Source: Tamlana sp. I1 | GTDB taxonomy: Bacteria; Bacteroidota; Bacteroidia; Flavobacteriales; Flavobacteriaceae | DNA length: 64,000 nucleotides | NCBI RefSeq assembly: GCF_015355625.1 | Contig: NZ_JACLAF010000007.1 | Coordinates: forward strand, 124,001-188,000 | Direction: 5' to 3' | Shown here: piece after piece, positions 49,880 through 57,242 of the stretch | How positions within the stretch are numbered: the stretch's first letter is position 1 | How the letters are laid out: each line of letters begins with the position of its first letter | The notes under the pieces: model-generated | The model's input: the letters and a program-made list of their open reading frames with translations, nothing else | The model's database searches: none | Told to the model about the DNA's origin: nothing | Program-made: the position numbers and the translations under genes

Positions 49880-52269
49880 GTTTTTTCAACCTTCTGTTGA
49901 ATTTTTTTTCCTACGAAGTTAGTGCTAATTGTTGTAAAAACTACAATACTTATAGAACTAAGTGGCATTAAAATAGCAGCGATAACAGGTGCTAATTGAC
50001 CAGTAACCGCAAAATATAATCCTATGCAGTTATAGATTAACGATAAAGCAAAACTCCATTTTATAATCTTGATAGCCGATTTTGATGCTTTTATAAAGTT
50101 GAATAACTGGTTGAAATTGGAAGCATCTAAAATGGCATCGCAAGCCGGAGAAAAAACATTCACATTTTCTGAAATCGCAATACCTACATCACTTTGTGCC
50201 AAAGCGCCAGCATCATTCAACCCGTCACCAATCATTAAAACTTTAGCACCAGAATTTTGATGGTGTTTAATATAGTCTAGTTTATCTTCTGGCTTTTGGT
50301 TAAATAGTAATTTGGTTTTTGCGGGTAATAATTTGGTTAGATTTTCTTGTTCTCCAGAATTGTCGCCCGATAAAATCACCAAATCGTAATCTTTTTTCAA
50401 CTGATTAAAAAGTTTTGAAAGTCCTTTGCGATAGCGGTTATAAAAAGTAAATTTCCCTCTGTACGTATTGTTTGTGCTTACATGCACCGCTGTATTTAAG
50501 GTTTCGGTTTCTTGGGAATAACCAACAAAAGGTGCAGAGCCAATTTTTATAGAATCTTGATGGTATTTAGCCTCAATCCCTTTGCCTATATGTTCTTCAT
50601 AGTTTTCAATAGTGACAATATCGTGTTCATTTAACAACGCATATAAAGAACGGCTTAAAGGATGATTGGAATTTCGCAAGGTGCTTTTAAGAAAGGATTC
50701 TTCGGCTGTAGAAAGTTTAGAACCTTCATAAGCAATGGTGGTTTCTTTATTTGCTGTAATCGTACCCGTTTTATCGAAAATAATGGTATTTATTTCAGCT
50801 AGTTGTTCAATAACTGATGCGTTTTTGGCATAAAATTTCTGTTTTCCAAAAATACGTAGCATGTTTCCTAAAGTGAAAGGCGCAGCCAAAGCAATTGCAC
50901 AAGGACAGGCAATTATAAGTACTGAAGTAAAAACATTTAGTGCTTTTGAAGCATCTGTAAAAAGCCAAAAGGCAGTCGCTATAAAGGCAATGCTTAAAAT
51001 GGCAATGGTAAAGCGTTTACTTATCGCGTTTGTTAGGGTGGTAAAAGCATCTTCTTTATTTTTACTAAAAATATCGTTGCTCCAAAGTTGGGTTAAATAA
51101 CTTTGTTCCACACTTTTTAAAACATCTACTTCGATACTGCCTTGAAGTTGTTTTCCGCCAGCATAAAGTTTATCGCCAGATTGTTTCGAAACCGCTTCAG
51201 ATTCACCAGTTACAAAACTATAATCTATACGCGCTTTTCCTTTTATTAAAATACAATCAACCGGTATGAGTTCTTCATTTCTAATAAGCAATCGATCACC
51301 TTTTTGTATATCGTAAACTTGAATCGATTCCTCGGTTTCTTCCGAAGTTATTTTTGTAATTCCTATAGGAAAATACGATTTGTAATCGCGTTCAAAAGAT
51401 AAAAAGCTATAGGTTTTTTGCTGAAAAAACTTCCCAAGCAATAAAAAGAAAATTAAACCCGCTAAGCTATCAAAAAAGCCAGTACCGATGTCTAAAATAA
51501 TTTCGGCAGTACTCCTTATAAATAAAACGGCAGCACCTAAAGCAATAGGTACATCAATATTTAGAATTCGTGATTTTAACCCTTTGTAAGCCGAAATAAA
51601 ATAATCTTGGGCTGAATAAAACACTACGGGCACCGAAAAACTAAACATCAACCATCTAAAAAGGTGTTTAAATTGTTCGAGCCAATATTCGTTAACTTGA
51701 AAATATTCAGGAAACGATAAAAACATAATGTTTCCAAAGGCAAAACCAGCAACACCTAATTTATAAATTAGCGAGCGGTCTACGTTCTTTTTTCCAACCG
51801 AATAATCGTCTAAACTAATAAATGGTTCGTAACCAATACTGCTTAGTAGTTTTACTAAATTTTTTAATGAAAGATTTTCAGGGTTATAAGATATACGAAC
51901 CGTTTTCTTGCCAAAATTTACAATTGATGATGAAATGGAAGCATTTAATTTATTCAAGTTTTCAAGAATCCAAATACAGGAACTACAATGAATATGCGGG
52001 ATGTAAAGTGTGATGATTTGAGTTTTTTCATCATCAAACTCAAGCAAACTTTCAACAATTTTAGCATTGTCTAAAAAGTTGTATTTGCCTTCAATTTCTT
52101 TAGGAGTTGCACCCGGAGCCTGTTGTAAATCGTAATAGGAAGTTAAATCGTTTGCAGAAAAAATCTCGTAAACGGTTTTACATCCCTGACAGCAAAACGA
52201 TTTTTCATCATAAATAATTTCAACCGAAGAAGAATCTAAACCGCAGTGGAAACAGGTCCTATGTTCCAT
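49876..52269 (-). CDS. ccoI: Copper-transporting P-type ATPase CcoI/FixI
   Basis: The 797-residue P1B-ATPase exports copper for cbb3 assembly. A Cys-rich N-terminal zinc-binding-like domain (C-F-H-C-G...F-C-C-Q-G-C, 6-31) is typical of the FixI subgroup. An HMA domain (H-I-H-C-S-S-C-I-W-I-L, C95/C98 region), eight transmembrane segments, A-C-P-C-A-I-A-L-A-A-P, D-K-T-G-T-I-T (phospho-Asp) and M-I-G-D-G-L-N-D-A follow. It is divergent from the FNR-like gene, with a palindrome and CATTTTTG box in its promoter. Its stop codon lies inside the next promoter's operator. Confidence 0.95.
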   Translation of the reverse strand: MEHRTCFHCGLDSSSVEIIYDEKSFCCQGCKTVYEIFSANDLTSYYDLQQAPGATPKEIEGKYNFLDNAKIVESLLEFDDEKTQIITLYIPHIHCSSCIWILENLNKLNASISSSIVNFGKKTVRISYNPENLSLKNLVKLLSSIGYEPFISLDDYSVGKKNVDRSLIYKLGVAGFAFGNIMFLSFPEYFQVNEYWLEQFKHLFRWLMFSFSVPVVFYSAQDYFISAYKGLKSRILNIDVPIALGAAVLFIRSTAEIILDIGTGFFDSLAGLIFFLLLGKFFQQKTYSFLSFERDYKSYFPIGITKITSEETEESIQVYDIQKGDRLLIRNEELIPVDCILIKGKARIDYSFVTGESEAVSKQSGDKLYAGGKQLQGSIEVDVLKSVEQSYLTQLWSNDIFSKNKEDAFTTLTNAISKRFTIAILSIAFIATAFWLFTDASKALNVFTSVLIIACPCAIALAAPFTLGNMLRIFGKQKFYAKNASVIEQLAEINTIIFDKTGTITANKETTIAYEGSKLSTAEESFLKSTLRNSNHPLSRSLYALLNEHDIVTIENYEEHIGKGIEAKYHQDSIKIGSAPFVGYSQETETLNTAVHVSTNNTYRGKFTFYNRYRKGLSKLFNQLKKDYDLVILSGDNSGEQENLTKLLPAKTKLLFNQKPEDKLDYIKHHQNSGAKVLMIGDGLNDAGALAQSDVGIAISENVNVFSPACDAILDASNFNQLFNFIKASKSAIKIIKWSFALSLIYNCIGLYFAVTGQLAPVIAAILMPLSSISIVVFTTISTNFVGKKIQQKVEKT

Positions 52270-52296
52270 AAAATAATTGTTTGTTTAGCACGTTAA

Positions 52297-52340
52297 CAAA
52301 AATGAAAAATCAGCCAAGCATTAAATATGATATTAGTCAT
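52297..52340 (-). promoter_or_regulatory. FNR-like operator and -7-like box of ccoI
   Basis: ATGATATTAGTCAT (52327-52340) is centred 29.5 bp before the first base of CATTTTTG (minus strand, 52297-52304; 7 of 8 to TAnnTTTG). The palindrome lies 36 bp before the FNR-like gene's ATG at 52377, so it could also autoregulate that gene. Confidence 0.65.
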
Positions 52341-52376
52341 GATTTAATTATTTTTACAAAATACAAAATTATAGGT

Positions 52377-53054
52377 ATGGGCAAGTGTGAACAGTGCATA
52401 ATTAAACAGTTTAATTCTTTAAAAGCATTAACAAAAGAGGAACTCGTGCGTATTTCGGCATGCAAAACATCACACACTATAAAAAAAGGTGAGGTTATTT
52501 TTGAAGAAGGCGAAGTTTTAAACGGTGTTTACTGCATAAAAGATGGTATTTGTAAATTATCTAAACTGAGTGAAAACGGTAAGGATCAAATTGTAAAAAT
52601 GGTTGTTAAAGGTCAGCTTTTAGGGCAACGCTCGTTAATTAGCGAAGAGAGCTCTAATTTACAAGCAATTGCACTTAACGATATGGAAGTGTGTTTTATT
52701 CCTAAAAGTGAAATTATTGCCGATTTACAAAAGAATCCGAAATTTTCATTTGAAGTGCTTAAAGATATGGCACACGATTTAAGAGATTCTGATGACATTA
52801 TTGTTAATATGGCTCAAAAATCGGTTCGTCAACGTTTGGCTGAAACCTTAATTTATATTCAAGATAATTTTGGCACCAATCCCGATGATACTTTAAGTGT
52901 ATTGCTTTCTCGTGAAGATTATGCTGGCATCGTAGGAACCGCTACCGAATCTGCTATTCGTGTACTTTCACAATTCAAAAAAGAAGGTTTAATCGAATCG
53001 GTAGGTAAATATATTAGAATAATTGACTTGCCTGGTTTAGAGCGTGTAGAGTAA
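52377..53054 (+). CDS. Crp/FNR-family transcription regulator
   Basis: The start is placed at 52377 (MGKCEQCIIKQFNSL, 225 residues) because a frame opening at 52281 would translate the palindrome and promoter region, and CxxC near the N-terminus is typical of FNR relatives. A cNMP-binding-like fold (about 30-140) precedes a helix-turn-helix (about 175-205: S-R-E-D-Y-A-G-I-V-G-T-A-T-E-S-A-I-R-V-L). Cysteines are at 4, 7, 29, 53, 59 and 106; the spacing differs from E. coli FNR (20, 23, 29, 122), so iron-sulfur binding is possible but not assured. Glu191 and Arg195 match the DNA-contacting pair of FNR. It is next to the cbb3 locus and is the likely activator. Confidence 0.87.
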   Translation: MGKCEQCIIKQFNSLKALTKEELVRISACKTSHTIKKGEVIFEEGEVLNGVYCIKDGICKLSKLSENGKDQIVKMVVKGQLLGQRSLISEESSNLQAIALNDMEVCFIPKSEIIADLQKNPKFSFEVLKDMAHDLRDSDDIIVNMAQKSVRQRLAETLIYIQDNFGTNPDDTLSVLLSREDYAGIVGTATESAIRVLSQFKKEGLIESVGKYIRIIDLPGLERVE

Positions 53055-53141
53055 GGCTATAATTATTTTCTTCAAAGCTATATTCAAATCTAATTGCATC
53101 ATTTTCATTATTCTATAAAAATATAGTATTTTTATAGGGCT

Positions 53142-54272
53142 ATGAATGATAAAAAAACACCTAGAAAAGGTTTCGTATTTAAAGAATATGAAGCACCTTT
53201 TCAATCGCCATTCGATAAACTTTTTGATATCTTCAAAGAATTAATCACGCATACTTCGGGCGATTTTGATGAAGCCATAAGTTGGCTACGCGAATTGGAT
53301 GTGGAATACAAATTAACAACTCCAGAATATACAGTTGATGATTTTATTGAAGACCTAAAAAAGAAAGGGTATATCAAAGAAGAAATCGATCCCGACGGAA
53401 AAAGCGGTGGTGTAAACATCACGGCAAAAACCGAACGCGCCATTAGGCAACAAGCCCTCGATCATATTTTTGGAAAAATAAAACGCAGCGGACAAGGCAA
53501 TCATAAAAGTAAAAGCCCTGGCGTTGGTGACGAGCATACAGGCGATTTTCGAAACTATCAATTTGGTGATGCTTTAGATAAAGTGTCCATGACCGAAAGT
53601 TTAAAAAATGCGCAAATTAGTCACGGTATTGGTGATTTTACCTTATCGGAAGACGATTTAGTTGTTGAAGACACATTGCATAAATCGCAAATGAGCACCG
53701 TACTCATGATCGATATTAGCCACAGTATGATTTTATACGGTGAAGATCGTATTACTCCAGCCAAAAAAGTAGCGATGGCATTAGCCGAACTAATTACTAC
53801 ACGCTACCCAAAAGACACTTTGGATATTTTGGTTTTTGGAAACGATGCTTGGCAAATCGAAATTAAAGATTTACCCTATCTTAAAGTAGGACCGTATCAC
53901 ACCAACACTGTCGCCGGACTACAACTTGCTATGGATTTGTTACGACGAAAACGAAATACAAACAAACAAATTTTTATGATAACCGATGGGAAACCAAGTT
54001 GTTTAAGACTTCCCGATGGCGAGTATTATAAAAACAGCATGGGGTTAGATGGATATATTGTTAATAAATGTTACGCCATGGCGCAGCAAGCCAGACGTTT
54101 GCATATTCCCATAACCACTTTTATGATTGCTCAAGACCCGTATTTAATGCAATTTGTTAGAGAGTTTACCCATGCCAACCAAGGCAAAGCTTTTTATACA
54201 GGCATTAAAGGATTGGGGGAAATGATTTTTGAAGATTATGAAACGAATAGAAAGAAACGGATAAGGGGATAA
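53142..54272 (+). CDS. VWA domain protein
   Basis: The protein has 376 residues. After an N-terminal helical and charged region (1-180), a von Willebrand A domain (about 184-370) shows the MIDAS motif D-I-S-H-S (Asp191, Ser193, Ser195) and the later T-N-T-V-A-G-L and I-T-D-G-K-P-S. There is no signal peptide, so it is cytoplasmic. It pairs functionally with the MoxR-type AAA+ protein (55549), the usual partner, which forms a chaperone-like complex inserting metal or activating an enzyme. The pair is interrupted here by a 1.1-kb repeat array with a DUF559 gene. The target is unknown. Confidence 0.88.
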   Translation: MNDKKTPRKGFVFKEYEAPFQSPFDKLFDIFKELITHTSGDFDEAISWLRELDVEYKLTTPEYTVDDFIEDLKKKGYIKEEIDPDGKSGGVNITAKTERAIRQQALDHIFGKIKRSGQGNHKSKSPGVGDEHTGDFRNYQFGDALDKVSMTESLKNAQISHGIGDFTLSEDDLVVEDTLHKSQMSTVLMIDISHSMILYGEDRITPAKKVAMALAELITTRYPKDTLDILVFGNDAWQIEIKDLPYLKVGPYHTNTVAGLQLAMDLLRRKRNTNKQIFMITDGKPSCLRLPDGEYYKNSMGLDGYIVNKCYAMAQQARRLHIPITTFMIAQDPYLMQFVREFTHANQGKAFYTGIKGLGEMIFEDYETNRKKRIRG

Positions 54273-54376
54273 GTTAGAAGTTAAAAGTTAGAAGTTGAAA
54301 GTTAAAAGTAGGCGATAGGCTTTAAGTTTTATGCTGTAAGCAATATTCGAAACCAAAAAAACAAAAACCAAAAACT
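54271..54376. repeat. Heptad tract after the VWA gene
   Basis: Six clear 7-bp units (AAGTTAG, AAGTTAA, AAGTTAG, AAGTTGA, AAGTTAA, AAGTAGG) start at the A-A of the stop codon. A degenerate continuation with the same 7-bp phase (C-G-A-T-A-G-G, C-T-G-T-A-A-G, CAAAAAC x2) runs up to the first array unit. The array looks inserted into or next to this tract. Confidence 0.8.
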
Positions 54377-54605
54377 AAATTGAACTTGTTCCTTCCTTAT
54401 TTTAAGGGAGGTAGGTTCTGATGACAATCAGAAATCGGAGGGATAAAAGAAAACCGAAGGAATAAAAAACATATTAAATAAAACACCTCTTTCTTTTGAT
54501 TTTTTGTTAAAATCAAAATTCATTCTCCTCTTAAATTTAAGAGGAGAGCAAGTAGAATAAAAAGAGTCAAATCTAAAGAGAATTATCGAAGGTAAACTAT
54601 AATAC
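54377..54605. repeat. Palindromic array, short unit 1 (229 bp)
   Basis: This unit begins AAATTGAACTTGTTCC. Palindrome A is CCTTCCTTA-ttt-TAAGGGAGG (one G.U-type pair), followed by a TTCTGAT-type hairpin. After a short spacer, palindrome B is CTCCTCTTAAA joined directly to its complement (22 bp perfect). It repeats at exactly 229 bp in unit 2. There is no gene, but the spacer aligns with the start of the DUF559 gene of unit 3 followed by a jump to the sequence after its stop codon. Confidence 0.9.
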
Positions 54606-54834
54606 AAATTGAACTTGTTCCTCCCTTATTTTAAGGGAGGTGGGTTCTGATGATAATCAGAATTCGGAGGGATAAAAGAAAATCGAAGGAATAAAAAACA
54701 TATTAAATAAAACACCTCTTTCTTCTGATTTTTTGTAAAAATCAAAATTCATTCTCCTCTTAAATTTAAGAGGAGAGCAAGTAGAATCAAAAGAGAAAAA
54801 GCAAAAGAGAATTATCGAAGTTAAACTAAAATAC
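54606..54834. repeat. Palindromic array, short unit 2 (229 bp)
   Basis: This is a direct copy of unit 1 with perfect palindrome A (CCTCCCTTA-ttt-TAAGGGAGG), hairpin TTCTGAT-gata-ATCAGAA and perfect palindrome B. It differs from unit 1 by scattered substitutions only. Like unit 1 it lacks the 336 bp that carry the nuclease gene in unit 3. Confidence 0.9.
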
Positions 54835-55399
54835 AAATTGAACTTGTTCCTTCTTTATTTTATGTGAGGTGGATTCTGATGACAATCAGAATTCGGAGGG
54901 TTAAAACAGAATATATGAAGCAAAAAATACACACTTTAAAACATCTCAAAGAGAAACGTTCTGATTTAAGACAATCATTAACTCCAGCCGAAGCATATTT
55001 ATGGAAACACTTAAAATCAAGACAGTTTGAAGGAAGAAGATTTAACCGGCAGCATAGTATAAAAAATTACATAGTTGATTTTTATTGTTCAAAAGAAAAA
55101 TTAATAATAGAGTTAGACGGTGAAGTTCATAATAATGCGTTAGCTCTAGAAAAAGATAATGAGCGAACAAGGTTTTTAGAAGGGCTAGGATTTACAGTAA
55201 TTAGATTTGAAAATAAAATGGTGTTTGAAAATTTAGCATCTGTTTTTATGGAGATAAAAGATAATTTTAAATAAAACACCTCTTTCTTTTGATTTTTTAG
55301 TTAAAATCAAAATTCATTCTCCTCTTAAATTTAAGAGGAGAGCGAGTAGAATCAAAAGAGTAAAATCAAAAGAGAAATACCGAAGTTAAACTAAAATAC
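54835..55399. mobile_element. Palindromic array, full unit 3 with DUF559 gene (565 bp)
   Basis: This unit has the same left and right parts as units 1 and 2, with 336 extra bp in the middle holding the DUF559 gene (54915-55274). The right side carries TTTGATTTT/AAAATCAAA and the 22-bp palindrome B. Palindrome A has decayed here (CCTTCTTTA...TATGTGAGG). The structure suggests the full-length element from which the short units derive. Its mobility is inferred. Confidence 0.7.
54915..55274 (+). CDS. DUF559 (PD-(D/E)XK-type) nuclease-like protein
   Basis: This 119-residue protein reads L-R-Q-S-L-T-P-A-E-A-Y-L-W-K-H-L...F-N-R-Q-H-S-I near the N-terminus. The catalytic-type core is Y-I-V-D-F-Y-C (Asp55) and L-I-I-E-L-D-G-E-V-H (Glu66, Asp68, His72), and it ends G-F-T-V-I-R-F-E-N. 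DUF559 belongs to the Vsr-like restriction endonuclease fold. A GTG-started frame opens at 54864 but would translate the palindrome region, so the ATG at 54915 is preferred. The gene is enclosed in a repeat unit; the stop TAA is within the sequence shared with the short units. Enzymatic activity is unproven. Confidence 0.88.
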   Translation: MKQKIHTLKHLKEKRSDLRQSLTPAEAYLWKHLKSRQFEGRRFNRQHSIKNYIVDFYCSKEKLIIELDGEVHNNALALEKDNERTRFLEGLGFTVIRFENKMVFENLASVFMEIKDNFK

Positions 55400-55470
55400 A
55401 AATTGAACTTGTTCCTCCCTTATTTTAAGGGAGGTGGATTCTGATGATAATCAGAATTCGGAGGGATAAA
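55400..55470. repeat. Palindromic array, truncated unit 4
   Basis: Only the left end of a unit is present: AAATTGAACTTG, perfect palindrome A (CCTCCCTTA/TAAGGGAGG), the TTCTGAT hairpin and GGAGGGATAAAA. The sequence then diverges. The array therefore ends with a left terminus, as expected if the ends recombined or one end was left behind by excision. Confidence 0.85.
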
Positions 55471-55500
55471 ATAATATAAATGGTGTAAAACACACAAGAG

Positions 55501-55542
55501 TAAGCACTAAAGGCTAAAAGCAAACAGCCAAAAGCAAAAAAG
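55501..55542. repeat. Degenerate heptads before the AAA+ gene
   Basis: Six 7-bp units (TAAGCAC, TAAAGGC, TAAAAGC, AAACAGC, CAAAAGC, AAAAAAG) end 6 bp before the ATG at 55549. Together with the tract at 54271-54376 they flank the palindromic array on both sides. Confidence 0.6.
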
Positions 55543-55548
55543 AAAAAC

Positions 55549-57015
55549 ATGAAAATAGAAACTATAAAAACACTTGGGGATTTAAAAAAGTCAGGCTATC
55601 AGTCGAAGTCGATAAAGGACGAATTGAGGACTAATCTTATTCAGAAAATAAAAAACAAAGAAACCACTTTTGAAGGTGTTCACGGTTATGAAAACACCGT
55701 GATTCCTGAGTTGGAACGCGCTATTTTATCGCGACATAATATTAATTTATTAGGATTACGTGGTCAGGCAAAAACCAGATTGGCGCGTTTAATGTTAAAT
55801 TTGTTAGACGAATACATTCCGTATGTTTCAGGTTCCGAAATTAATGACGACCCTCTAAAACCCATTTCCAGATTTGCTATAGAATTGATTAAAGAAAAAG
55901 GAGATGATACGCCCATTTCATGGTTGCATCGCAGTGAACGTTTTGCTGAAAAATTAGCCACTCCAGATGTTACTGTAGCCGATATTATTGGCGATGTAGA
56001 CCCAATAAAGGCTGCCAATTTAAAATTGAGTTACGCCGATGATCGTGTGATTCATTACGGCATGATTCCTAGGGCGAACCGCTGCATATTTGTTATTAAT
56101 GAGTTACCCGATTTACAAGCTAGAATTCAAGTGGCTTTATTTAATATTTTGCAAGAAGGCGATATTCAAATTCGCGGTTTTAAACTGCGATTGCCTTTAG
56201 ATATTCAGTTTTTGTTTACCGCAAACCCTGAAGATTACACCAACAGAGGCAGTATTGTAACACCATTAAAAGATAGAATAGGTTCGCAAATTTTAACGCA
56301 TTATCCTATAAATATTGAAACAGCAAGACAAATTACAGAGCAGGAAGCCAGGGTGGTTGAGAGTCAGAAATCCATGGTTGTTGTGCCAGATTTAGCAAGA
56401 GATTTGTTAGAGCAAATTGTTTTTGAGGCTAGAGAAAGCGAGTATATAGATGCTAAAAGCGGTGTAAGTGCACGTTTAAGTATTACAGCCTTAGAAAATT
56501 TATTAAGTACTGCCGAACGTCGGGCTTTAATGACTGAAGAAACACATACCACGGTGCGTTTATCAGATTTTGTAGGCATCATACCTTCAATTACAGGAAA
56601 GGTTGAATTGGTTTACGAAGGCGAGCAAGAAGGAGCAGCTTTGGTGGCTTATAATTTAATAGGAGAAGCTGTTAAAAGTTTGTTTCCAGAGTTTTTCCCT
56701 AATATAGAGAAACTTCAAAAACAAGAAGAAGAAGGCGAGTATGACGATATTGTGTCTTGGTTTTTCAATTTGAAGGAAGGTTTTGAATTGCTTGACGATT
56801 TAAGAGATAAAGAATACATGCGTTTACTCGATTCGGTTTCGCCTTTAGATGATTTATTAGCGAAATATCAACCTAATTTATCAAAAGAAGACAGCTATTT
56901 TGTGAAAGAATTTGTGCTTTGGGCTTTAGTTGAATTTAAACAATTAAGCAAACACAGATTTACCGAAGGACTTCAATTTAAAGATCCGTATGGAAGTTTT
57001 ATTAGTGGAATTTAA
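55549..57015 (+). CDS. MoxR/magnesium-chelatase-type AAA+ ATPase
   Basis: The protein has 488 residues. Walker A G-L-R-G-Q-A-K-T (69-76), Walker B and sensor region F-V-I-N-E-L-P-D-L (about 182-190, with Glu), L-F-T-A-N-P-E-D-Y (sensor 1) and an arginine-finger-like R-I-G-S-Q match the chelatase/MoxR group. The long N-terminal and C-terminal helical extensions are typical of the Bacteroidetes form. It should power the VWA partner encoded at 53142. A 1.3-kb region with the DUF559 array separates the two genes, so co-transcription may be reduced. The client protein is unknown. Confidence 0.88.
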   Translation: MKIETIKTLGDLKKSGYQSKSIKDELRTNLIQKIKNKETTFEGVHGYENTVIPELERAILSRHNINLLGLRGQAKTRLARLMLNLLDEYIPYVSGSEINDDPLKPISRFAIELIKEKGDDTPISWLHRSERFAEKLATPDVTVADIIGDVDPIKAANLKLSYADDRVIHYGMIPRANRCIFVINELPDLQARIQVALFNILQEGDIQIRGFKLRLPLDIQFLFTANPEDYTNRGSIVTPLKDRIGSQILTHYPINIETARQITEQEARVVESQKSMVVVPDLARDLLEQIVFEARESEYIDAKSGVSARLSITALENLLSTAERRALMTEETHTTVRLSDFVGIIPSITGKVELVYEGEQEGAALVAYNLIGEAVKSLFPEFFPNIEKLQKQEEEGEYDDIVSWFFNLKEGFELLDDLRDKEYMRLLDSVSPLDDLLAKYQPNLSKEDSYFVKEFVLWALVEFKQLSKHRFTEGLQFKDPYGSFISGI

Positions 57016-57143
57016 GATGTTTTTCAATTTTCATATTCATGATGTTCTGGACTTAAATTTTTAAATACATATTTTCAAGTCTGTTATTTTTTTATTCTGA
57101 TAAAATAAATTCAGAATTCCATATCATATTCCGTTTTGGGTGG

Positions 57144-57230
57144 TTTTTGGTGATTTTTTACGTAAATTAAGCAAATAACCTTGTTTTTTTGGTTGTTTTT
57201 AGTGAAAATCAATCAAAATCACTCAAAATG
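57144..57230. promoter_or_regulatory. Direct and inverted repeats upstream of the sucrose cluster
   Basis: The 227-bp gap contains AATCAATCAAA and AATCACTCAAA as adjacent near-direct repeats (57208-57229), and TTGGTGATTTT (57147-57157) in roughly inverted orientation to AAAATCACT. They lie 13 bp before the ATG at 57243 and could bind a regulator of sugar genes. No regulator gene is adjacent. Weak evidence. Confidence 0.3.
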
Positions 57231-57242
57231 TTTTTTTGATAT

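Noticed and set aside
52281-52376. N-terminal extension of the FNR-like protein from the ATG at 52281
   Set aside because: It would place the ccoI promoter and operator inside the coding region, and the extra residues do not resemble the family.
54864-54914. GTG-started upstream extension of the DUF559 gene
   Set aside because: It would translate palindrome A and the TTCTGAT hairpin; the frame is open only because palindrome A has mutated in this unit. The ATG at 54915 fits the family start.
54377-55470. CRISPR array
   Set aside because: Units are 229 bp or longer with palindromes and no short regular repeat-spacer pattern; no cas genes nearby.
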